Shown here: piece after piece, positions 8,567 through 17,333 of the stretch
Numbering within the stretch: position 1 is the stretch's first letter
Layout: every line of letters begins with the position of its first letter
From: an uncultured Roseiflexaceae bacterium
Lineage (GTDB): Bacteria; Chloroflexota; Chloroflexia; Chloroflexales; Roseiflexaceae
DNA: 64,000 nt
Direction: 5' to 3'
NCBI GenBank assembly: GCA_937988885.1
Contig: CALKHR010000022.1
Coordinates: forward strand, 97,315 to 161,314
The notes under the pieces: model-generated
Database searches by the model: none
Told to the model about the DNA's origin: nothing
What the model saw: only the letters and a program-made list of their open reading frames with translations
Position numbers and translations under genes: made by a program

Positions 8567-8715
8567 GAAGCGCACCATTGTGCGCTTAATCGTGTTGTAA
8601 GAAAGAAATACACCCGTTCATGTGATACAAGCACACATAGTGGCTTGTATTTCGCATAGTGTGCATAGGTTTACAATTTGTGTAATTCTTTCACACTTTG
8701 TTTAATTAAAATATT

Positions 8716-9951
8716 TCAGTAATGGATATTCACCTCTACGCCAACACCTGCCCATTCATAGAGCCATTGCGCATCGTCGATGTTGAGATTGATACATCCA
8801 TGCGACATACGCACCCCTGTGCCCCATTGATCGTGCCAGTAGGTGCCGTGGAGCGCTACGCCCCCAACGACGTATTGTACCCACGGTACATCGGGCACGT
8901 ACCAGGTTTCTCCCCCACCTGAGCCCGTCATGGTTTGTTTGGGGTACTGCAAATAGATGGCGTAGGTGCCTGTTGGCGTGTTGAACCCATCCTTTCCAGT
9001 AGCGATTGGTGCTCGAAACACTGGTGTGTCGCCTTCATAGGCGGTGAGCCATTGGTTGCTTAAATCGACATCGATATGTCGCGACCAAAGCACAGAGGAC
9101 CAGGTTGGCGCGCCAGCGAGGGGCGCTGGTTTTGGGGCTTGCAGACCCGCACGTTGAATGGCTTCACTGCCCAAGTTCGTCAGTTCGACCTCGTGCAGGG
9201 CCATGAGGCGTAGGCCGTATGCTTCGGCATTACGGCGATAGAAGTCTGGCAGACGCTCTGGGTAGTGCTCGAAGCGTGCCCGCTCGAAGTACTGCACCGT
9301 GCGCATTTGGCCATCGGAGTCAACTTCCTCCATCGGCTCGCTGATCGGGTAGCCGAAGATCGGCAGGCCACCACGTTTGAGCCAGAACTGTAAGAATTTG
9401 CCGCTCAGTGTGTGCTTCGTCTCGGGGAAGTACATGGTGCCATCTTCAGGGTTACCCTCGGGGAAGTCGCGCCCAGCGGTGAGTTCGCGGCCCAGCAGCG
9501 AGAGTTGCACGCGGTACCCTGGCTCGGCATCGGGGTGGTACTCGAAGCGTGCTCGCTCGAAGTATTGCACGATCCGCCCGTTTTCGATGATCTCTTCGCT
9601 GAGCGGATAGCCGAACACCATCGCACCGCCGTTTTCGCGCCAGAACGATAAGAAACCAGCTCGTTGGCTGATATGGTAGCCGGTTTCGGACACATAGAAG
9701 GTCGGCGAGAGCGGCAGGAGTTCCGGTGAGGTAAGCCCAAGGTTTCGGGCGATCTCGGTACGTTGCGCGAGCGTGGCTTGTTGGGCAGCTTCCACGCGCG
9801 CTTGAGCTTCTTCGGGCGAAAGTGGTGCTGATTCTGTGACGAGTGGCGTGATCCGCCGCGCTTCCATCTGCGAAGGGGCGAATATATAGACGGCCAATAG
9901 CGCCACGCTGAATACGAGCGCGAAGATTGTTGTGCGTGTGCGATGCTTCAT
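8716..9951 (-). CDS. Exported L,D-transpeptidase (YkuD domain) with duplicated FGYP modules
   Basis: 411 residues. An N-terminal hydrophobic signal/anchor (about 6-25) is followed by two copies of a module with the pattern FW...GG..xFGYP.SE.....VQYFERARFE.P (roughly residues 100-145 and 185-230), then a C-terminal YkuD domain with HGTYWHD and SHGCIN (catalytic Cys near 386). YkuD enzymes make 3-3 peptidoglycan cross-links or attach proteins to peptidoglycan outside the membrane. The duplicated modules probably bind wall polymer, which is inference. ATG 9951 is chosen because GGGGAG lies 7 nt upstream; a GTG at 9966 is in frame. Monocistronic. Confidence 0.88.
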   Translation of the reverse strand: MKHRTRTTIFALVFSVALLAVYIFAPSQMEARRITPLVTESAPLSPEEAQARVEAAQQATLAQRTEIARNLGLTSPELLPLSPTFYVSETGYHISQRAGFLSFWRENGGAMVFGYPLSEEIIENGRIVQYFERARFEYHPDAEPGYRVQLSLLGRELTAGRDFPEGNPEDGTMYFPETKHTLSGKFLQFWLKRGGLPIFGYPISEPMEEVDSDGQMRTVQYFERARFEHYPERLPDFYRRNAEAYGLRLMALHEVELTNLGSEAIQRAGLQAPKPAPLAGAPTWSSVLWSRHIDVDLSNQWLTAYEGDTPVFRAPIATGKDGFNTPTGTYAIYLQYPKQTMTGSGGGETWYVPDVPWVQYVVGGVALHGTYWHDQWGTGVRMSHGCINLNIDDAQWLYEWAGVGVEVNIHY

Positions 9952-10151
9952 ATGGCGACTCCCCACCTGATGAGCAAAGAGACAGCGATGTTGATAGGAA
10001 CCGCCAGCAGAAGCCCGGTGGGTTTGTGACTTCTGAGGGGCATTTTCGCTTGGGCTAGGATGAGTGTAAGCCGACCGATAGCAGGATCACTTTTATAGTG
10101 CTTCTATTATAGAGATTTTTTTGGTTCTGGCTAGACCCCTTGATGCCAGAT

Positions 10152-10213
10152 AGTACACTTTTTGATAAGAATTACCTCATTAGTGCGATATGCTTGGATG
10201 AAAAAAGTGTACT
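10152..10213. repeat. 12-bp inverted repeat separated by 38 nt
   Basis: In the gap 9952-10277, AGTACACTTTTT (10152-10163) is repeated in perfect inverted form at 10202-10213. The gap also has TATAAT-like sequence on the minus strand near 10105-10111 that may serve the L,D-transpeptidase gene. The repeat could be an operator pair or a stem; no regulator is identified. Confidence 0.55.
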
Positions 10214-10277
10214 TGCGTTTGTCGTCCGATTTCTTATGCTTGTACAACGTTTTGTTTTACGAAGGACGTATATTCGG

Positions 10278-10679
10278 TTAATCGCGTAAGATTTTGAGTA
10301 AGACGCGCCGCGTGCGCGGCCCATCGAACTCGGCCAAGTAGATCGCTTGCCAACGCCCTAAAACTAATCGCCCTTCGTGGATGAATACAAAATGACTAAA
10401 GCCCATCGCGCTCGCTTGCAGGTGCGAGGCCGAATTATCCTCGATGTGTTGATACCGACGGTCGTTGCGCGGCGCGATCTGGCGCAGGAGCAGCAGCATA
10501 TCGTGCTGGACGCCCGGGTCGGCGTTCTCCTGTATGGTGAGCGCGCAAGTGGTGTGCGGTACGTAGAGCAGCGCCGTGCCTTCGGTGATGCCGCTGGCCT
10601 GTACGATGTGGGCGACCTTGTCGGTGATATCGACGAGGCATTCTTGCGCTGTGCTGCGGATCTGCAACTCTTGATACAT
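10278..10679 (-). CDS. YjbQ / UPF0047 family protein (secondary thiamine-phosphate synthase-like)
   Basis: 133 residues covering the complete UPF0047 fold. Recognisable are VPHTTCALTIQENADPGVQHDM, HLQASAMG and the end GRWQAIYLAEFDGPR. The family has weak thiamine-phosphate synthase activity in E. coli YjbQ and conserved His/Cys/Glu residues that line a pocket; the physiological role is not settled. ATG 10679 is chosen with AGGAAAG upstream; the frame extends a further 86 codons without family similarity. It is divergent from the DUF983 gene, with the DnaA-box cluster between them. Confidence 0.88.
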   Translation of the reverse strand: MYQELQIRSTAQECLVDITDKVAHIVQASGITEGTALLYVPHTTCALTIQENADPGVQHDMLLLLRQIAPRNDRRYQHIEDNSASHLQASAMGFSHFVFIHEGRLVLGRWQAIYLAEFDGPRTRRVLLKILRD

Positions 10680-10779
10680 AGCTCTTTCCTTTTGTCTCAT
10701 AGACGCTGTGGAGGAGGGTTGCGTTTCAGTGTAGCGGTGCGATGATACTATACCGCATTTGTGAGGCTTGGATGCTCGG

Positions 10780-10843
10780 TTATCCACGTTATTAACAGCT
10801 CGCCAAAGAAACATGTGGATAAAAACTGTGGATATGTGGATAA
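10780..10843. promoter_or_regulatory. Cluster of four DnaA-box-like 9-mers
   Basis: TTATCCACG (10780-10788), then TGTGGATAA (10814-10822), TGTGGATAT (10827-10835) and TGTGGATAA (10835-10843); two are perfect reverse TTATCCACA boxes. Just after them TTGACG (10846-10851) and TAGAGT 16 nt on could form a rightward promoter for the DUF983 gene, so DnaA control is conceivable. No dnaA gene is in the window. Confidence 0.6.
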
Positions 10844-10961
10844 CTTGACGGGGTGGGGGTTTGTGGTAGAGTGCGTTGCACGTTTTGCTGAATATGATGA
10901 GGGGATTTTGGCCGAACCAACGGTCGATCTTCCCCATACCCTTCGAAGGATATTTGGGATT

Positions 10962-11318
10962 ATGTGGCGTATTATCCAGATTTTATTTTGTGGGTTGCGG
11001 TTGACCTGCCCGGCGTGTCGCTACGGTCGCATGTACCGTTCGCTTACGAAGATGAATGTGCGCTGCCCGGTGTGCGGCATGATCTTCGAGCGCGATTTGG
11101 GCGAGATGACGGGGGCGATTTGGATCAACGCCACGCTTACGTGTACGGTAGCGGTGGTGCCTACGCTCTACTTCGCCTTTTTTACGGATGTGCCGTTGTT
11201 GCCGCTCTTCGTTGTGGTTGCCTGCCTGACGAGTGTGGTGGGCGCGCTGACATACCGCTCGGTACGCGGTATGTGGATTAGCATCCTCTATTTGACCGGC
11301 TCGATCCACGAGCATTAG
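10962..11318 (+). CDS. DUF983 family membrane protein
   Basis: 118 residues. Two CxxC pairs (C16-C19 and C35-C38: CPAC, CPVC) form a probable zinc ribbon, followed by FERDLGEMTGAIW and two transmembrane helices (about 57-77 and 80-100). This is the DUF983 layout; function is unknown, although members in proteobacteria sit near cytochrome oxidase assembly genes. There is no such context here. ATG 10962 is the first start that fits family length; the ribosome site is weak (GAAGGA 10-12 nt upstream). It converges on the M50-like gene, stop codons 1 nt apart. Confidence 0.82.
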   Translation: MWRIIQILFCGLRLTCPACRYGRMYRSLTKMNVRCPVCGMIFERDLGEMTGAIWINATLTCTVAVVPTLYFAFFTDVPLLPLFVVVACLTSVVGALTYRSVRGMWISILYLTGSIHEH

Positions 11319-11319
11319 C

Positions 11320-12036
11320 TTAGCGCTGCGATGGGCTGAGCCAGGCCCGCCAGATCGCCCAGCCGATCAACAGGGCGGCGACCACTGCCCAGATCAGCGC
11401 CCAGATGACGGCGGGGATGAAGGTGAGCTCGGCCATAGATTGCGCGTCGGTGCGCACTTGCCCATAGCTCCCCGATGCTAAGCTAATCAGTGCGAGCAGG
11501 TCGCCCCAGGCCATTAATCCCGCTTGGATGGCGAGCAGATTGGTGAGAAAGAGCGTCCACTCTTGGGTGGCTCGTCGCGCCACTGCGATGAACAGCAGCC
11601 CAAACAGCACCCCAATCACGACAGTGATGACGGCGCTGAGCCATTGGGCCGAGAAGAGGCTTGGGATGCCGTAGCGCAGCGAGCAGATCAGTAGTAGACC
11701 GCCTGTGACGGCTAGCGCGGTGCGGCTCCAACGCGGGCTGCGACCGAGCAAGATGAGGGCGGCCCCGAACAGGGCGCTGCTCAGGTAGCCCGCCGGGATG
11801 ACGAGCAGACGCCAACCTCCCGCCGTGTAGGCCACTCCTTCACCGTTGGGGAAGATCACGAAGCGCAGGAATGAACCGCCCGTGAGCAGGGCCGTGAGAC
11901 CGTGCCCGAGTTCGTGGACGATGGTGATCAGCAGGCGGAACGGGTAGCCCAGCATGTTGACAATGGGCAGGTAGGCGAGAGCAAACGCGGCGATGATGGC
12001 GCCGACGACGATGCCGATTGGTGTAGTTCTATTCAT
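11320..12036 (-). CDS. M50B-like membrane metalloprotease
   Basis: 238 residues, strongly hydrophobic with about six membrane segments. The zinc motif HELGH is at 41-45 inside a helix; a typical second motif (NxxPxxxxD) is not evident, as in the M50B (PF13398) branch. Such proteins may be intramembrane proteases or non-proteolytic relatives. ATG 12036 is preceded by AAAGAGCACC, a modest site. A TATAAT-like box near 12077-12082 on the minus strand may be its promoter. Genes on both sides give no clue to a substrate. Confidence 0.72.
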   Translation of the reverse strand: MNRTTPIGIVVGAIIAAFALAYLPIVNMLGYPFRLLITIVHELGHGLTALLTGGSFLRFVIFPNGEGVAYTAGGWRLLVIPAGYLSSALFGAALILLGRSPRWSRTALAVTGGLLLICSLRYGIPSLFSAQWLSAVITVVIGVLFGLLFIAVARRATQEWTLFLTNLLAIQAGLMAWGDLLALISLASGSYGQVRTDAQSMAELTFIPAVIWALIWAVVAALLIGWAIWRAWLSPSQR

Positions 12037-12372
12037 GATGGTGCTCTTTGCTTCGTTTGTGTGCTTTTGCTGTGGATTATACCGAATTTGCGCAGATGAG
12101 TGGGCCACACTGCCGTAGTTACCCGTAGCCCATTTTACGCTGCCCTGGATGACACTCCAAAGCCCGGAGCATGACTACGGGCGGTGCCGCACGCGGTTGC
12201 TCCTTCTTGCGCCAGCAGAAAAACGCACGTTGTGGCTGTTTTAGCGCTCTTTTGCTGGCAATGACTTCAGTTTCAAGAAATTTCGCGCAATAACGAGCGT
12301 TTTCATCTCGAAATGTTGGAAGCGCCATGGTATACTCTCGCCACGCCTCCGCTTCTAACTAAAGGAGTCTCA

Positions 12373-13422
12373 ATGAACGAGAATACGTCATTGTCGGCGT
12401 CCGCACCCTCCAACGCCTTCATTTCGGGGATGCACATCGCGCTTCAGATGTCTGCCGAGCCGAGTGAGGAGGATCTGCAGTTCGCGCAGCAATTGGGGGT
12501 GGAGTATGTTGTGCTTTGGACGGATGGCACGAAGGCTGGCTACGATTATTACGCGAGCCGACGTGAGCTCTTCGAGCGTGCTGGGCTGAAGATTTATGGC
12601 TTTGGCAACTGGGATGTGCATAATCAGGATGCGATTGTGCTGAATCTGCCCGGTCGTGATGCGAAGGTCGAGGAGTACAAGCAGCATTTGCGGGCATTGG
12701 GCCGCGCTGGTATACCGTACACGACGTATGCGCATATGGCGAACGGGATCTGGAGCACGGAGCCTGAGACGACGCGCGGTGGTGCAGTTGCTCGTGCGTT
12801 TGATCTCGATAAGGCCGAGAGCGGCCATTGGCACGGCAAGCGCTATTTTATGCCGCTTTCGCATCAGCGCGTGTACTCGGAAGATGAGCTTTGGGCGAAT
12901 TTCACGTCGTTTATCGAGGAGGTTGCACCTGTGGCCGAGGAGGCGGGTGTGAAGATCGGTATCCACCCCGATGATCCGCCCGGTGTCGATTTGGCAGGGG
13001 TGCCACGCTGTATCTTCGGCAACTTCCACGGCTACGAGCGGGCGCTGCAGATCGCGAACAGCCCGAATGTGGGTGTGTGTTTCTGCGTGGGCTGTTGGCT
13101 CGAAGGCGGCTCGCTGATGGGCAAGGGCGTGGAGGAATCGCTGCGCGCGTTCGGCAAGCAGAAGTTGTTCAAGATCCACTTCCGGAATGTGAGTGCGCCG
13201 CTGCCACATTTTGTTGAAACGTTCGTGGATAATGGGTACGCCGATATGTACCCGATTCTGCGCACGTTGCGCGAGATCGATTTTACTGGTGTGATTATTG
13301 CCGACCATATCCCTCAGATGGTCGGCGGCCCGCGCGTGAGCACGGCGTACACGATCGGCTATATGAAGGCGATGTTGCGCCGCGCCGATGAAGAAGTGAC
13401 GGCGGCCCGCGCCGCTCAGTAA
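12373..13422 (+). CDS. Mannonate dehydratase-like TIM-barrel enzyme (UxuA family)
   Basis: 349 residues. The motifs GIHPDDPP, CFCVGCW, KIHFRNVSAPLPHFVETF and ADHIPQM match the UxuA mannonate dehydratase family, which converts D-mannonate to 2-dehydro-3-deoxy-D-gluconate in hexuronate breakdown, using metal held by His/Cys/Asp residues. The protein lies within the family's usual length. AAAGGAG lies 7 nt before ATG 12373; a TATACT box at 12331-12336 may be the -10. No uxaC, kdgK or other hexuronate genes are nearby, so the sugar acid handled is not certain; a related xylose-isomerase-like enzyme is the alternative. Confidence 0.78.
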   Translation: MNENTSLSASAPSNAFISGMHIALQMSAEPSEEDLQFAQQLGVEYVVLWTDGTKAGYDYYASRRELFERAGLKIYGFGNWDVHNQDAIVLNLPGRDAKVEEYKQHLRALGRAGIPYTTYAHMANGIWSTEPETTRGGAVARAFDLDKAESGHWHGKRYFMPLSHQRVYSEDELWANFTSFIEEVAPVAEEAGVKIGIHPDDPPGVDLAGVPRCIFGNFHGYERALQIANSPNVGVCFCVGCWLEGGSLMGKGVEESLRAFGKQKLFKIHFRNVSAPLPHFVETFVDNGYADMYPILRTLREIDFTGVIIADHIPQMVGGPRVSTAYTIGYMKAMLRRADEEVTAARAAQ

Positions 13423-13433
13423 CCTCTGGCCCT

Positions 13434-13475
13434 GCTCGGTGGTTGCGTCGCCCGATGCGCCACCGAGCGATTTTG
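13434..13475 (+). terminator. Terminator hairpin after the UxuA-like gene
   Basis: Perfect 9-bp arms GCTCGGTGG (13434-13442) and CCACCGAGC (13460-13468), followed by GATTTTG, 12 nt after the stop codon. Confidence 0.75.
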
Positions 13476-13597
13476 AAGATCGCGTTTTAATGCGGGCCAT
13501 CTGCTTCCGCTATCGCTGCTAGACTATCTCTAAGAACTAGTGTGCGTACCGATACCGCATTGGTATGCGCTTCGTGTGTCTTTGAAGGAGGTTGCCC

Positions 13598-14068
13598 ATG
13601 GCTGCGCCTATTTTGGAGAAGTTCACCGAGGCTCTGTTTACAACATTGCACGAGACGTTCGAGCAGGTGTACGGTATTTTCCTGGATAAGGGCACATCGC
13701 TGTTCGAGACGTTGGAAACCATTTCTGCTGAGGAGGCGTCGCGCCCGGTTTCGGATCGTTGCTCCAACATCGCCGCGCAGGTGAACCATATCTGCTATTA
13801 CTTGGATGTGATGGAGGAGTATATGGAGGGTCGCAAGCCGACCGGTTTGGATTGGCAGGGGAGTTGGCAGGTCGGCGCGGTTTCGCCGGAGGAGTGGACG
13901 GAGTTGAAGAATCGCTTGCGGGCGAGTTACGAGCGGGTGTTGGCCACTATGAAGGGCTACACCGATTGGAGCGGTGAGGAGAATGTGAGCGGCGCGATGG
14001 CGATTGTGGTGCATACCGCCTATCACCTTGGCGAGATCCGCCAGGCGCTCTGCACGATTAAGCGCTGA
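13598..14068 (+). CDS. DinB superfamily protein
   Basis: 156 residues predicted all-helical. NHICYYLDVM in the middle and HTAYHLGEIRQAL near the C-terminus supply the histidines that DinB/YfiT four-helix bundles use to bind a metal. Some relatives are thiol-dependent (mycothiol/bacillithiol) transferases; most are uncharacterised. ATG 13598 has AAGGAGG 6 nt upstream, a near-perfect site. It is followed after 69 nt by the M20 amidohydrolase gene in the same direction. Confidence 0.8.
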   Translation: MAAPILEKFTEALFTTLHETFEQVYGIFLDKGTSLFETLETISAEEASRPVSDRCSNIAAQVNHICYYLDVMEEYMEGRKPTGLDWQGSWQVGAVSPEEWTELKNRLRASYERVLATMKGYTDWSGEENVSGAMAIVVHTAYHLGEIRQALCTIKR

Positions 14069-14137
14069 TGCTGTACGTGTGGCGCGCTGCGGTGATACAA
14101 TAGCGCATATTCCAGCAGCATGATTGAGGAGGGCGCT

Positions 14138-15406
14138 ATGGCAAACGCACACGCGGCAGGCTCTGCACTCCAACCCAAGCGAACAGTCGAGGAATTGAAG
14201 GCGTTGCGTGCCTTGACAGGTGATGCCGATGGTGCGCAGCGGGTCGCGTTTACGGATACGTGGCTGACAGCTCGCGCTTGGATGCGCGAGAAGTTGGCGG
14301 AGTTACCCGTTGAAGTGACGATCGATGAGGCTGGTAACCAATGGGCAACGCTGCGCGGCGAATCTGAAAAGGAGTTGTGGATCGGCGGTCATATCGACTC
14401 GGTGCCGAACGGCGGCTGGTTGGATGGCTGCTTGAACGTTTTGGCGGGCCTAGAGGTGCTGCGCCGTATCGCGTCGGAGGGTACGCCGCCCGTCACGGTG
14501 CGCTTGGTCGATTGGGCCGATGAGGAGGGCGCGCGCTTCGGGCGCAGTCTGTTTGGTTCGAGCGCGGTGGCTGGCACGCTTGATCCTGAGTTAGTGGCCG
14601 ATCTGAAGGATCGCGATGGGATCAGCTTGCCGGAGGCTCTGGAGCGTGTGGGTATCGATCTCCGCAGCGCGCCGCTGGCGAAGAAGCAGTTGGCGCATGC
14701 TGCTGCGTATTTGGAATTGCATATCGAGCAGGGGCCGGTGCTCGAAAGCGAATCGCTGCCGTTGGGCGTCGTGCTCGGCACGTTCGGCGTGGAGCGGCAT
14801 CGCATTACGTGGCGCGGCCAGGCAGCGCACGCGGGGTCTACCCCGATGGATAAGCGCCGCGATGCGTTGGCGGGCGCTGCGAAGTTGGCACTGGAGATTC
14901 GCTCAATCGCAGCGCGAGTCGGCGATGGGGCGGTGTGTACCAGCGGTGGCGTGGTCTGCAAACCAGGTATCGTCACCTCGGTGGTGGAGACCGCCGAGCA
15001 GTTGTTGGATCAGCGCCATTTGGATGCGGAGAAGTTGGCTTCGTTGTTGCAGCAGGCCAAGGAGGCGAGCGAGCGCTTCGCTGCCGAGGAGAACATAAGC
15101 GTATCGTGGGAGCGGATCTGGGGCATTGAGCCGATCTTGTTCCACCCCGATCTGATCGAGTTGTGCGATCAGGCGATTGTGGAGACGTGCGGCAAGTCGC
15201 GGCGGTTGCCGAGCGGACCGCTCCACGATGCTGCCGAGATCTCGCGGGCCGGCGTGCCGACGGTGATGATGTTTGTGCAGAGTCTGCGGGGCTTATCGCA
15301 CACCAAGTTGGAGGACACGCTTGAAGAGCATATCGAGCTCTCGGTGGAGGCGTTGGACCGCTTGGCCAGCAAGACGATCACCTGGATCACGCAACAGGGC
15401 GGCTAG
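14138..15406 (+). CDS. M20-family N-carbamoyl-amino-acid hydrolase / allantoate amidohydrolase-like
   Basis: 422 residues. Zinc ligands of the family are visible: GGHIDSVPNGGWLDG, DWADEEGARFGRS, LELHIEQGPVLE, and SHTKLED at the end. A dimerisation domain lies between, with TWRGQAAHAGSTPMDKRRDAL as in beta-ureidopropionases and carbamoylases. The enzyme cleaves N-carbamoyl amino acids or ureido compounds to CO2, ammonia and the amine. Start ATG 14138 is behind GAGGAGG; an ATG at 14120 is in frame but has no site. There is no hydantoinase or allantoinase gene nearby, so the substrate stays open. Confidence 0.87.
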   Translation: MANAHAAGSALQPKRTVEELKALRALTGDADGAQRVAFTDTWLTARAWMREKLAELPVEVTIDEAGNQWATLRGESEKELWIGGHIDSVPNGGWLDGCLNVLAGLEVLRRIASEGTPPVTVRLVDWADEEGARFGRSLFGSSAVAGTLDPELVADLKDRDGISLPEALERVGIDLRSAPLAKKQLAHAAAYLELHIEQGPVLESESLPLGVVLGTFGVERHRITWRGQAAHAGSTPMDKRRDALAGAAKLALEIRSIAARVGDGAVCTSGGVVCKPGIVTSVVETAEQLLDQRHLDAEKLASLLQQAKEASERFAAEENISVSWERIWGIEPILFHPDLIELCDQAIVETCGKSRRLPSGPLHDAAEISRAGVPTVMMFVQSLRGLSHTKLEDTLEEHIELSVEALDRLASKTITWITQQGG

Positions 15407-15447
15407 GTCGCTGGAGCGATAACTCCACCCGCAAACCCGTTGACCAT

Positions 15448-15491
15448 CAACACAAAACCCGATCTGCCTGTGCAGGTCGGGTTTTGTGTTG
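15448..15491. terminator. Bidirectional terminator between convergent genes
   Basis: Perfect 15-bp arms (15448-15462 and 15477-15491) with an inner CCTG/CAGG stem. The A-rich and T-rich arms give U-rich 3' sides for transcripts from both directions. Confidence 0.88.
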
Positions 15492-15501
15492 GGTGATTCG
15501 C

Positions 15502-16704
15502 CTATTCCTGCGGCGCGACGGCCTGGAGGTTGAGCTTGCGCTGACCGATCGCGTTGCGCATCACCTGCAGGCCCAGCATCGTCAGCGCGCCGAATAGGAT
15601 CATCAACATACTCGCGTTGGGGCTGACTTGTTCGAGCAGGATGCCCTGCACCCACGGCAACAGCGAGCCACCCAGGCTGCCCAGCGCCGTGACGAGGCTG
15701 GTGGCGGTGCCGGGTGTGTTCGGAAAACTCGCGGTAGTGAGCGCCAGGGTGGTGGGATAGATCGGCCCAAGGAAGAAACCAAACAGCAGGATGCCGATAA
15801 CGGTGGGCACGATGAAGCCAGTACTGAGCACCACCAGCGCTCCGCTGCCGATCATGCCGCAGATGGCGCCGAGCAACAAGGTTTGCGGCGCAACGCGCGC
15901 GCCGAGTAGCGCGCCAGCCAGCCTCCCGACTGTGAGTGTGAGCCAGAAGCCCGACGTGCCCAACGCGGTGATAGCGAGTTCCAGCGATGTGGTGCGCTCC
16001 AAGTAGGTCGGTATCCAGTTGCCCATCCCCGTCTCGATGCCGACGTAGAGCAGCAGGAAGCCACCCAGCAGCCAGATCAGCGAGTTACGCAGGTGCCCCA
16101 GCAGGTTGGGGCGCGTGCCCGATTGAGTCGTATGCGTCTGGCTCGGTGGCAGGTGCGGCATTAGCGGGATCAGCGGCGTGAGGATGAGCAGCAAGGCTGC
16201 GGCGCTCCAGAGTGCGGGGAGCGCGCTGCCCCAAGCGCCAAGCGTGAAGCTGGCGAGGGCGGGGATGGAGATTGCCCCAATGCCGTAAAAGACGTTGAGC
16301 AGGCCAAGCATGGTGGTTTGGCGCGTTGGAAACACTTTGGAGATCAGGACGATCGAACTGATATTGATGCTGCCCTGACCCAAGCCGATCATCAGGCCGC
16401 TGCCGAGCAGCAGGGGCAGCGAACGACTGAGCGCAACCCCAGCGCTGCCCAGGATCATCAGCAGTGCGCCGATCGCGATGGTGGGGCGTTGTCCAACACG
16501 GTCGCTGAGCGGGCCGACGATCAGCAGGGCGATCAGCGAGCCGAGAAACAGCATAGTGATGACGCTGCCAACAGCGCTGAGCGTGCTGGCGTTGTTGACG
16601 GCGAGCTCTTCGAGGGCGGTGCCGAACATCGAGCAGATGCCGCCGAGCGCGACGAAATTCAGGCTTAAGACGATGAGTAGTTTATTGGGCGTAAGCGGTT
16701 GCAT
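15502..16704 (-). CDS. MFS transporter
   Basis: 400 residues, about 12 membrane segments in two halves joined by a polar loop near residues 195-215. The A-like motif GPLSDRVGQRPTI after helix 2 marks the major facilitator fold; GLGQGSINISS and GPIYPTTLALTTASFP resemble sugar/FucP-type members. It moves a small solute across the cytoplasmic membrane using proton coupling; the substrate cannot be named from sequence. ATG 16704 has GGAGAG 4-5 nt upstream. Confidence 0.82.
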   Translation of the reverse strand: MQPLTPNKLLIVLSLNFVALGGICSMFGTALEELAVNNASTLSAVGSVITMLFLGSLIALLIVGPLSDRVGQRPTIAIGALLMILGSAGVALSRSLPLLLGSGLMIGLGQGSINISSIVLISKVFPTRQTTMLGLLNVFYGIGAISIPALASFTLGAWGSALPALWSAAALLLILTPLIPLMPHLPPSQTHTTQSGTRPNLLGHLRNSLIWLLGGFLLLYVGIETGMGNWIPTYLERTTSLELAITALGTSGFWLTLTVGRLAGALLGARVAPQTLLLGAICGMIGSGALVVLSTGFIVPTVIGILLFGFFLGPIYPTTLALTTASFPNTPGTATSLVTALGSLGGSLLPWVQGILLEQVSPNASMLMILFGALTMLGLQVMRNAIGQRKLNLQAVAPQE

Positions 16705-17202
16705 ATTCTCTCCACATTGGATTCGTTCATAGATAGGCGCTGTCGGTATTACGTGAGATGCATGAAATGAGACTCTATTGATTATGCCAATCATTAACAT
16801 GCATATTGTTGCGATTTATCATGTGTTATGTATAGATTACTTGACTTGTCATGTGCTCGCTTCTTTTTCTAGTTGGGTAAGTTTTCAAATAAGTAGTTTT
16901 GTGTTTAAAGGTGTGTAACATGCCTATTGGTTGTGATTGGTGTTAAGCAAGCAAAAGCGTATTTTGAAACTTTTTTAAATGTTTTATCGTGTTGATGTGT
17001 GTTGGCAATTGTTCAAATATGCGTTATGATGCGTTTGCCGTTGTTATGAATGTTCAAAAATGCGAATTTGTTCATTCTGCCCAAGTTGCTGTATTTGGTT
17101 AGGCCTCCCTGCTGACTCCATCCCCTCCGACCGACCTGCCGATACTGCATATTGTGATAAAGCTGTTAACTGGCTTTGCCCCATGATCTATATCTAGGAC
17201 CC
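16705..17202. other. AT-rich non-coding gap before the methyltransferase gene
   Basis: No gene is supported here. The stretch about 16780-17070 is clearly richer in A and T than its neighbours and contains an imperfect direct repeat TGTTCAAA(T/A)ATGCG at 17010-17023 and 17051-17064. It directly precedes the DnaA boxes. Confidence 0.6.
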
Positions 17203-17232
17203 TTATCCACACTATCCACAAAATGTGGATAG
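17203..17232. promoter_or_regulatory. Three DnaA-box-like 9-mers in 30 bp
   Basis: TTATCCACA (17203-17211, perfect), CTATCCACA (17212-17220, contiguous with the first) and inverted TGTGGATAG (17224-17232). They lie about 100 nt upstream of the HsdM-HsdS fusion gene and next to an AT-rich tract. Confidence 0.6.
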
Positions 17233-17333
17233 CAGTTCGCGAGTTGCGTACCAAACATTACCGTTTCTTTTCAAAGCAGGCATAGCTGTTCAGGTATTGG
17301 GGCAAATCGACTGGGATTCAACAATTCGCATTT

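Noticed and set aside
10780..10843. Chromosomal oriC at the four-box cluster
   Set aside because: No AT-rich unwinding region and no dnaA/dnaN context; called only a DnaA-box cluster.
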